Below the pieces are notes generated by a model that saw only the letters and a program-made list of their open reading frames with translations, did no database searches and was not told the DNA's origin. From NCBI GenBank assembly GCA_017452565.1, contig JAFTMF010000201.1, positions 1-6,380 of the forward strand: 6,380 nt of DNA. Direction: 5' to 3'. Below, in pieces: positions 1-3,979 of the stretch. A program made the translations under genes and the position numbers. Each line of letters begins with the position of its first letter. Position 1 is the first letter of the stretch. This stretch comes from Clostridia bacterium (GTDB taxonomy: Bacteria > Bacillota > Clostridia > Oscillospirales > CAG-272).

Positions 1-9
1 CGCACCACC

Positions 10-150
10 GCGTAGGGACAGGCCTCCGGACTGTCCGTCTCAAACGATCTGCACCAAGGGTGGTCGGTGCAACCTGTCGAACCTCTCCCGTCGCTGCAGT
101 CGCCGCTCTGCGGCTTCCTGCCGCGCCACCCTCCCCAGAGGGGAGGGCTT
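10..150. repeat. Hairpin-dense intergenic element, candidate dispersed repeat
   Basis: No convincing gene lies in the first 197 bases. Four short inverted repeats are packed into about 130 bp: GGACAG/CTGTCC (16-21 with 31-36), TGCACC/GGTGCA (50-55 with 66-71), GCCGC/GCGGC around TCT (102-114), and a perfect 8-bp CCCTCCCC/GGGGAGGG around AGA (129-147). The last lies about 50 bp past the stop of the minus-strand DUF1292 gene and could aid 3' end formation, but it has no U-tract. The compositional style, GC-rich with stacked small palindromes, recalls dispersed intergenic repeats in gut Oscillospiraceae. That is inference from memory; copy number cannot be judged from one window. Confidence 0.4.
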
Positions 151-197
151 GGGGAAGGCGGAATCACTTTTTCGCCGCATTCTCCCAATTCCAAAAA

Positions 198-734
198 TTA
201 CTTCTTGCCGAACAGCTTGCCGAAGAAGGACTTCTTCTCCGTCTTCTTCCGGGGTGCGACGTTCTCGATGAGCTCCTGCTCCAGCTGCGCCGCTTCTTCT
301 TCGGCATCGGCACGGTCTTCGTCTACCTCGGCTTCGCCGGTGAGGGTGCCGCCAAAGATGGAATCGCACTCGGGACGATCCTCCTCTTCCTCTTCGTCAT
401 CGGCCAGTCTGCCGCGCTGACGGTAGAGGGTGATGACACTGCGCATAATGTAGGGATTGTCTACCAAAGATACGGTGATCTCGCCCTCGGCATCCTCAAG
501 GAAGTCGAAGATCAGCTGGTCGCCGGCCTCTTCGCCGTTCTCGTCGATGGGCTGGAGGAGAGCAAAGTTGTGGTCTACCATCTCGTCCTCGTATTCCTCG
601 GAGGGAGTGGTGATGGGAATCAGCGCCATCTGGGTGAAGCGGGCAACCTCGCCGCGGTCATTTTCCAGCTCGATGGGCGCATCGTTATCGGGGTCTTTCA
701 GTTGTTCCAGAATCAGTTTCAGATCACTACGCAT
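198..734 (-). CDS. DUF1292 (YrzB-like) acidic protein with basic C-terminal tail
   Basis: This is a 178-aa acidic protein of unknown function, probably cytoplasmic, with no signal peptide or membrane segment. Residues 18-105 match the DUF1292 pattern: an 'IELENDRGEVARFTQMALIP' segment (21-40), a stretch naming the protein's own data (FALLQPIDENGEEAGDQLIFDF, split across 57-78), and a C-terminal strand near 'EITVSLVDNP'. After this comes an acidic linker with a run of five Glu (113-118 region) and an Ala/Glu-rich probable coiled segment (143-157). A lysine/phenylalanine tail ends in FFGKLFGKK (170-178), a tail often seen on Bacillota envelope- or ribosome-associated proteins. AAGGAG lies 9 nt before the ATG and supports the start. 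The gene begins 46 bp after the ribokinase stop on the same strand, with only a weak 5-bp hairpin (757-770) between, so co-transcription is likely. DUF1292 proteins are usually nearer 90-110 aa, so the C-terminal extension is an addition. No function is assigned. Confidence 0.78.
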   Translation of the reverse strand: MRSDLKLILEQLKDPDNDAPIELENDRGEVARFTQMALIPITTPSEEYEDEMVDHNFALLQPIDENGEEAGDQLIFDFLEDAEGEITVSLVDNPYIMRSVITLYRQRGRLADDEEEEEDRPECDSIFGGTLTGEAEVDEDRADAEEEAAQLEQELIENVAPRKKTEKKSFFGKLFGKK

Positions 735-780
735 AGTTTTATTCTCCTTATTTATATGAGTTTGTACTCAATGGTTGATT

Positions 781-1671
781 TTATACAGTTGTTTCTAAAA
801 GCTCTTTCCAGCGGGGGATGGAGGCCGCCGCTCCCGGACGGGTGACGGCAATGGCTGCAGCCTTTGCGGAAAGTCCCAGCGAGGTCTGCGCTCCCTTCCC
901 TTCCATTCGGCAGGCAAGGAAGTAACCGGTGAAGGTGTCCCCTGCGGCGGTGGTATCCACGGCAGTCACCTTGCGGGCAGGACAGAAGCAGCGCTCGCCG
1001 CCGCTCTGCCAATAGGCACCGTCTGCCCCTAAGGTGAGGACGATCTCGGCATCGGGATAGCGGGCGGTCAGCGTTTCCAGAATCGCCTGCGGCTCGCTCT
1101 CTCCGGTGAGGGCAAGGCCCTCGGTTTCGTTGAGCAGGAAGAGATCCACCGCTGACAAATCGGCGGCCAGCAAAGTGTCGGTAATAGGCGATGGATTGAG
1201 GATCACCCGCATCCCTCTGGCCTTGGCAAGGGACAGCAGCGTGGGCAGGCCTGCCACTTCGTTTTGCAGCAGCAGCCAATCGTCAGCCCCGAAATGGGAA
1301 AATACCTCTTCCATATAGTCGGCAGGCACCGATCCGTTGGCACCGGCACAGACCAAGATGCAGTTTTGTCCACCGGGCTCCACCTGAATGATGGCGTGTC
1401 CCGTGGGCTGATGGGTGACGGCAAGGTTTGCGGTATCCACCCCCTCCTCCTGCAGGAGTTTTTCCAAAAAGCGTCCGTCCTCGCCGATCTGTCCGGCGTG
1501 GCAAACGGGTGCGCCGGCACGGGCAAGGGCGACCGATTGATTGAGCCCCTTTCCGCCGGCATTTTTCTGATAGGAAATCGCCGCGAGCGTCTCTCCGGGG
1601 GCTACGAAATGCTCCACCCGATAGACGTGGTCAATATTCAGCGATCCGAAGTTGAGAATCCTTCTTTTCAT
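781..1671 (-). CDS. rbsK: Ribokinase, PfkB family
   Basis: Phosphorylates D-ribose with ATP to ribose 5-phosphate in the cytoplasm, feeding PRPP synthesis and the pentose phosphate pathway. The 296-aa length is normal for RbsK (about 300). PfkB signature 1 is GGKGLNQSVALARAG (39-53). Signature 2 is DTTAAGDTFTGYF (239-251), with D245 as the catalytic base and an anion hole in TAAGD. Positions that contact ribose in E. coli RbsK have counterparts: N12 and D14 (SLNID), G40/K41/N44, and E138 (QNEV). This favours true ribokinase over fructokinase or a nucleoside kinase. NETEGLALTG (181-190) is the usual NxxE motif for phosphate and Mg2+. The ATG lies 12 nt after the nucleoside hydrolase stop. The GGAGGAG across that stop is about 15 nt away, and GGTGAG at 5 nt is a weak alternative, so translation is probably coupled to the upstream gene. 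The pairing suggests the ribose comes from nucleoside cleavage rather than uptake. Confidence 0.93.
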   Translation of the reverse strand: MKRRILNFGSLNIDHVYRVEHFVAPGETLAAISYQKNAGGKGLNQSVALARAGAPVCHAGQIGEDGRFLEKLLQEEGVDTANLAVTHQPTGHAIIQVEPGGQNCILVCAGANGSVPADYMEEVFSHFGADDWLLLQNEVAGLPTLLSLAKARGMRVILNPSPITDTLLAADLSAVDLFLLNETEGLALTGESEPQAILETLTARYPDAEIVLTLGADGAYWQSGGERCFCPARKVTAVDTTAAGDTFTGYFLACRMEGKGAQTSLGLSAKAAAIAVTRPGAAASIPRWKELLETTV

Positions 1672-1683
1672 CTCATCTCACCG

Positions 1684-2598
1684 TCACTCCTCCAGCAGTT
1701 TACCGAAGAGATCGCTCATCAATCTGTCCCGATGCACGTGGTAGACGTAAACCATCGGCACTCCCTCTGCCGTCTCGTAGTGGCCGTCGTAGGTGGGACG
1801 TCTGCGAGGGACAATCTCCCACATCAGATAGCGGCGGGCATCGGTGAGCCAAGCCACGGCGGTGACGTCCCAGATCACTCTCGACCAAGGGGAGTTGTTG
1901 CCGGGATAGCAATCCAGCACGTTCTGCGCCAGATAATCGGCAAGGGGATTTTTACCCAAGAGGTGATAGCGCAGCTCGGGTGCGGTGGTGGTGAAAGCCG
2001 ATACCACGCCCATACAGGGGAGCTGGATCAGCGGTACGTCGCTGTCAAAGACCACGCGGGCGGCGGCAACGTCCTGCCAAAGGTTGAACTCCTTGGTGTC
2101 GGGCCACATTCGACCGTGTCCCCCCAGCCATACCAGAACGATGCGCTCTGCCATCGAAGCATCCAGCAGAAGCGCCGACGCTACGTTGGTGATGGCGCCG
2201 ATGGCTACCACGTAAAGGGGCTTTTCCGAGGTATACTCCCGGGACAGCTCAATAAGCCGCTCTGCGGCAGGCGATTCCACCGGACTTGCCTCGTCCTCCA
2301 GATAGGTTTTACTGCCGCGGTACACGTCGGGGAGCATATCCTCCCTGTTGCACAGCTTGAGCAGACGGAGAATCTCCCGATAGCTTCGCTCCATACCGTC
2401 CTCGGGGGAGGTGGAGCGCTCGTTCAAAAAGGGAGCGGCAAAGATAGCACGGGTGCGAATCCGAGGAGCGTACTTCAAGAGGTATGAGATTGCAAACTGA
2501 TCGTCGATTTCATTGTAAGCATCGGTATCCAGCACAGCGTCGATTTCCCCCGTGGGAGGAAGCAGCATTTTTTCGAAAAGTTTCTGATCCATTTCCAT
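1684..2598 (-). CDS. Nucleoside hydrolase (IUNH family)
   Basis: Hydrolyses the N-glycosidic bond of ribonucleosides to free base and ribose; which nucleosides cannot be read from sequence. The protein is 304 aa, typical for the family. The N-terminal Ca2+/catalytic cluster is DTDAYNEIDD (24-33), two residues longer than the classical DTDPGxDD but keeping four Asp. GAITNVASALLLD (134-146) corresponds to the GPLTN...L.D motif, WLGGHGR (157-163) to the MGG turn, and EFN (170-172) to the ribose-binding EFN. D244 in IWDVTAVAWL is the C-terminal Ca2+-ligand Asp; the usual preceding His is Trp here, so the leaving-group environment may differ from RihA/CU-NH types. I chose the ATG at 2598 because GGAAAGG lies 8 nt upstream. 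An in-frame ATG at 2700 would place the promoter inside the gene and add 34 unconserved-looking residues. First gene of the salvage operon. Confidence 0.93.
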   Translation of the reverse strand: MEMDQKLFEKMLLPPTGEIDAVLDTDAYNEIDDQFAISYLLKYAPRIRTRAIFAAPFLNERSTSPEDGMERSYREILRLLKLCNREDMLPDVYRGSKTYLEDEASPVESPAAERLIELSREYTSEKPLYVVAIGAITNVASALLLDASMAERIVLVWLGGHGRMWPDTKEFNLWQDVAAARVVFDSDVPLIQLPCMGVVSAFTTTAPELRYHLLGKNPLADYLAQNVLDCYPGNNSPWSRVIWDVTAVAWLTDARRYLMWEIVPRRRPTYDGHYETAEGVPMVYVYHVHRDRLMSDLFGKLLEE

Positions 2599-2606
2599 AG
2601 TCCATA

Positions 2607-2614
2607 CCTTTCCC
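2607..2614 (-). promoter_or_regulatory. Ribosome binding site deciding the nucleoside hydrolase start
   Basis: On the minus strand GGGAAAGG ends 8 nt before the ATG at 2598. This is a good Shine-Dalgarno and fixes that codon as the start. A second in-frame ATG two codons later (2592) is less well spaced. Confidence 0.7.
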
Positions 2615-2618
2615 GGAC

Positions 2619-2647
2619 GGCAAGGGAGCGTCTTAGACGTCCCTGCC
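2619..2647 (-). promoter_or_regulatory. 5' UTR hairpin ahead of the nucleoside hydrolase
   Basis: In the minus-strand mRNA, GGCA, GGGA and CGTC pair in order with GACG, TCCC and TGCC across a 3-nt loop. This gives 12 base pairs interrupted by two single-base bulges (the bases at 2628 and 2623). It sits between the promoter and the Shine-Dalgarno, ending a few nt before the SD. The sequence shows the structure. A role in mRNA stability or translation control is inference; there is no U-tract, so it is not a terminator, and it matches no riboswitch I recognise. Confidence 0.5.
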
Positions 2648-2671
2648 AATCCGAACAAACATTCTCTTTTC

Positions 2672-2700
2672 ATTATATCATAGAATGGAAGAAAATGCAA
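2672..2700 (-). promoter_or_regulatory. Sigma-A promoter for the salvage operon
   Basis: Reading the minus strand, the -35 is TTGCAT (2700-2695), followed by a 17-nt spacer and a consensus -10 TATAAT (2677-2672). The predicted start is near 2665, giving a 5' UTR of about 65 nt that contains the bulged hairpin. No other good promoter is visible before the ribokinase or DUF1292 genes, supporting one three-gene transcript. Confidence 0.8.
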
Positions 2701-2820
2701 TAGTATCGTCTGATTTTTTTGTGTTTTTCAAGAGAAAAGCCCGATTCCGATCCTCGTCGGTTCGGTGGGATTTTTGGGGATCATCTGCAAAAAAATATTC
2801 GAAAAAAAGGCGATTTTGTA
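2701..2820. other. AT-rich spacer between divergent promoters
   Basis: This 120-bp core separates the divergent hydrolase and SDR promoters. It carries T- and A-runs and an imperfect CCGATCC/GGTTCGG inverted repeat (about 2746-2767, one mismatch) in the 5-nt-loop configuration. No ORF with a ribosome binding site is present, and I see no recognisable operator. Confidence 0.4.
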
Positions 2821-2849
2821 TTGCTTTTTCGGAATAGCTGTGCTATACT
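2821..2849 (+). promoter_or_regulatory. Sigma-A promoter for the SDR gene
   Basis: The -35 TTGCTT (2821-2826) and -10 TATACT (2844-2849) are separated by 17 nt, with an extended -10 TGC directly before the hexamer. The predicted start is near 2856, about 30 nt before the gene. The 13-mer TGTGCTATACTGT around the -10 recurs exactly at the acetolactate synthase promoter. Confidence 0.78.
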
Positions 2850-2885
2850 GTATCGCATAAGCGAATTTTTAGGGAGGATAGCCGT

Positions 2886-3617
2886 ATGAAGCAGAAAGTC
2901 GCACTGATCACAGGCGCATCCGGCGGAATCGGAAGTGCCATTGCCATCAAACTCGCCGAGGCCGGCTATGCCGTAGCCCTTGGGTGCCGTAACACAAACG
3001 CCGCCGAGGCGGTAGCGAATGCCATCCGCGCGAAGGGCGGTACTGCCCTCGTCTGCCCTGCCGAGGTTGCCGACGCCGCTTCCGTGGAGGCGATGGTAGC
3101 CTCTGCCCGCACGCTGGGCGAGATCGAGCTGCTGGTACCTGCCGCAGGAATCGCTTATCAGAATCTGTTCCAGTTCACCGATGAAGAGACTTACGATCGC
3201 ATTATGGACACCAACGTCAAGGGGGCGTATCTGGCCGCCCGTGCGGTGCTCCCCGAGATGATTGCAAATCAAAGGGGCAACATCGTCTTTCTCTCCTCCA
3301 TTTGGGGAGAGGTGGGCGCATCCTGCGAGGTAGTCTACTCCGCCTCCAAGGCAGCCGTCATCGGACTGACCAAAGCACTCTCCAAAGAAGTGGGACCCTC
3401 GGGGATCAGAGTCAACTGCGTCTCCCCCGGAGTGATCCGCACGCCTATGACCGAACCCCTGGGCGAGGAAACCCTCTCCGCCCTTGCCGAGGAAACACCT
3501 CTTGGCAGAATCGGCAGCCCCGAAGAGGTTGCCGACGCCGTTCTCTTCCTCTGTAGCGACGCCGCCTCCTTTGTCACCGGACAGGTGCTGGGCGTCAGCG
3601 GTGGATTTGTCATCTGA
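2886..3617 (+). CDS. FabG-like short-chain dehydrogenase, probably EF-P 5-aminopentanone reductase type (YmfI-like)
   Basis: A 243-aa classical SDR, the usual length. The cofactor loop is TGASGGIG (9-16) and R35 in ALGCRN suggests NADP(H). The catalytic tetrad is intact: N110 (TNVKG), S138, Y151 and K155 (YSASK). The stretch 137-243 (SSIWGEVGASCEV..., PLGRIGSPEEVA, TGQVLGVSGGFVI) closely resembles, from memory, the clostridial group annotated as elongation factor P 5-aminopentanone reductase, which finishes the post-translational modification of EF-P in Bacillota. The alternative is a 3-oxoacyl-ACP reductase (FabG), but no fatty-acid genes lie nearby, and no EF-P or ymfF/ymfH neighbours are present to confirm YmfI. 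Two core positions deviate: the NNAG strand motif reads PAAG (85-88), and the adenine-binding Asp after the third strand is Glu (E60). AGGGAGG lies 8 nt before the ATG. The gene is monocistronic by promoter and terminator placement. Confidence 0.88.
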   Translation: MKQKVALITGASGGIGSAIAIKLAEAGYAVALGCRNTNAAEAVANAIRAKGGTALVCPAEVADAASVEAMVASARTLGEIELLVPAAGIAYQNLFQFTDEETYDRIMDTNVKGAYLAARAVLPEMIANQRGNIVFLSSIWGEVGASCEVVYSASKAAVIGLTKALSKEVGPSGIRVNCVSPGVIRTPMTEPLGEETLSALAEETPLGRIGSPEEVADAVLFLCSDAASFVTGQVLGVSGGFVI

Positions 3618-3660
3618 GATCGGCAATATCCACAAATCAAATCGGTCTGTTTTGGTGAAT

Positions 3661-3702
3661 ACGCAGAAAATCGCAATCCCCTATTGCAATCTGCCGTTTT
3701 TT
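3661..3702 (+). terminator. Probable terminator of the SDR gene, overlapping the next promoter
   Basis: About 45 bp after the SDR stop, GCAGA (3663-3667) pairs with TCTGC (3690-3694) and GCAAT (3673-3677) with ATTGC (3683-3687). An internal loop separates the two helices, and CG plus six T (3697-3702) follows. It is an imperfect but plausible intrinsic terminator. Its 3' arm contains the -35 hexamer of the acetolactate synthase promoter. The GCAAT-N5-ATTGC core could alternatively be a protein operator. Confidence 0.45.
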
Positions 3703-3712
3703 GTGCTATACT
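3684..3712 (+). promoter_or_regulatory. Sigma-A promoter for the acetolactate synthase leader
   Basis: The -35 TTGCAA (3684-3689) and -10 TATACT (3707-3712) are separated by 17 nt, with an extended -10 TGC. Transcription should start near 3719, about 24 nt before the leader ORF and about 200 nt before the attenuator U-tract. It lies far enough upstream that the leader peptide, antiterminator and terminator would all be in the RNA. Confidence 0.8.
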
Positions 3713-3742
3713 GTTCCCATCTTTTTTCTTGGAGCGTCAGAA

Positions 3743-3811
3743 ATGTATACTACCTGTGCAATTCTGAATACTGTACTACTGAGCGGCATTATTCTACTGG
3801 TTCACCTGTAA
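3743..3811 (+). CDS. Branched-chain amino acid leader peptide of the attenuator
   Basis: This ORF of 22 codons plus TAA starts with ATG, with GGAG (3731-3734) 8 nt upstream. Eleven of 22 residues are branched-chain: six Leu, three Ile and two Val. They are concentrated in a VLL cluster (residues 11-13) and IILLV (16-20), and the last residue is Leu. Both CTA codons for Leu lie in these clusters, while I found no in-frame CTA in the 730-codon gene downstream. The peptide presumably has no function of its own; translating it would sense charged tRNA-Leu/Ile/Val, as in the known leader peptides of the ilv and leu operons. The stop codon lies 8 nt before the antiterminator strand. The composition, ribosome binding site, promoter and downstream terminator all agree. 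Its translation is not proven. Confidence 0.85.
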   Translation: MYTTCAILNTVLLSGIILLVHL

Positions 3812-3819
3812 AATAATAC

Positions 3820-3911
3820 GCTTTAAAGTTTTGCACGTTCGGATTTTTCACGATAGGTATTCATATTTTGATATGATATACGATGGTTTGAGTCTTACGG
3901 AACTTTGAAGC
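3820..3911 (+). promoter_or_regulatory. Candidate antiterminator pairing of the ilv attenuator
   Basis: Bases 3820-3833 (GCTTTAAAGTTTTG) can pair with 3898-3911 (CGGAACTTTGAAGC) for 14 consecutive base pairs, three of them G-U. The second segment is the loop of the terminator plus the top three bases of its 5' arm and the first base of its 3' arm. The two structures therefore exclude each other. The first strand begins 8 nt after the leader stop codon: a ribosome reaching the stop would cover it, while one stalled at the Leu/Ile/Val codons would leave it free. This is the classic 2:3 versus 3:4 arrangement. It was worked out by hand; no folding energy was calculated. Confidence 0.6.
3857..3881 (+). 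promoter_or_regulatory. AU-rich hairpin inside the leader
   Basis: GTATTCATAT (3857-3866) pairs with ATATGA plus ATAC (3871-3876 and 3878-3881) around a TTTG loop, with one bulged T. It lies between the two antiterminator strands and would sit in the loop of the antiterminator, where it could bring the strands together or act as a pause hairpin. Its role is inference. Confidence 0.4.
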
Positions 3912-3930
3912 CGTAAGACTTTTTGTTTTT
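3891..3930 (+). terminator. Intrinsic terminator (attenuator) upstream of ilvBN
   Basis: AGTCTTACGG (3891-3900) and CCGTAAGACT (3911-3920) form a perfect 10-bp stem with a 10-nt loop, followed by TTTTGTTTTT. This is a textbook intrinsic terminator. It ends 49 nt before the acetolactate synthase ATG with no second promoter evident between, so it must be bypassed for expression. The closest upstream gene already has its own candidate terminator. Confidence 0.88.
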
Positions 3931-3979
3931 CATTCAAAAATCATACGATCCAAATATACCACAGCGAAAGGAATCTACT

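Noticed and set aside
757..770. TGAGT/ACTCA hairpin between ribokinase and DUF1292 as a terminator
   Set aside because: It has only 5 bp, is AT-rich, has no U-tract, and the DUF1292 ribosome binding site follows at once; readthrough is more likely.
1264..2487. A 407-codon plus-strand open frame opposite the ribokinase and hydrolase
   Set aside because: It is antisense to two clear enzymes, has no ribosome binding site and resembles no known family; long shadow frames are common in GC-rich genes.
2599..2700. N-terminal extension of the nucleoside hydrolase from ATG 2700
   Set aside because: It would overlap the -35 and -10 elements and the UTR hairpin; ATG 2598 has a well-spaced GGAAAGG.
3627..3636. 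DnaA-box-like ATATCCACA
   Set aside because: A single imperfect match with no cluster and no replication genes nearby.
3618..3979. T-box leader controlling the branched-chain gene
   Set aside because: It would be the expected Bacillota mechanism, but I find no T-box sequence (AGGGTGGNACCGCG-like) and no large specifier stem; the peptide leader explains the terminator better.
3923..3979. An upstream ATG at 3923 as the start of acetolactate synthase
   Set aside because: It lies in the U-tract of the attenuator, has no ribosome binding site, and the 19 extra residues do not resemble the family N-terminus; ATG 3980 has AAAGGA at 7 nt.
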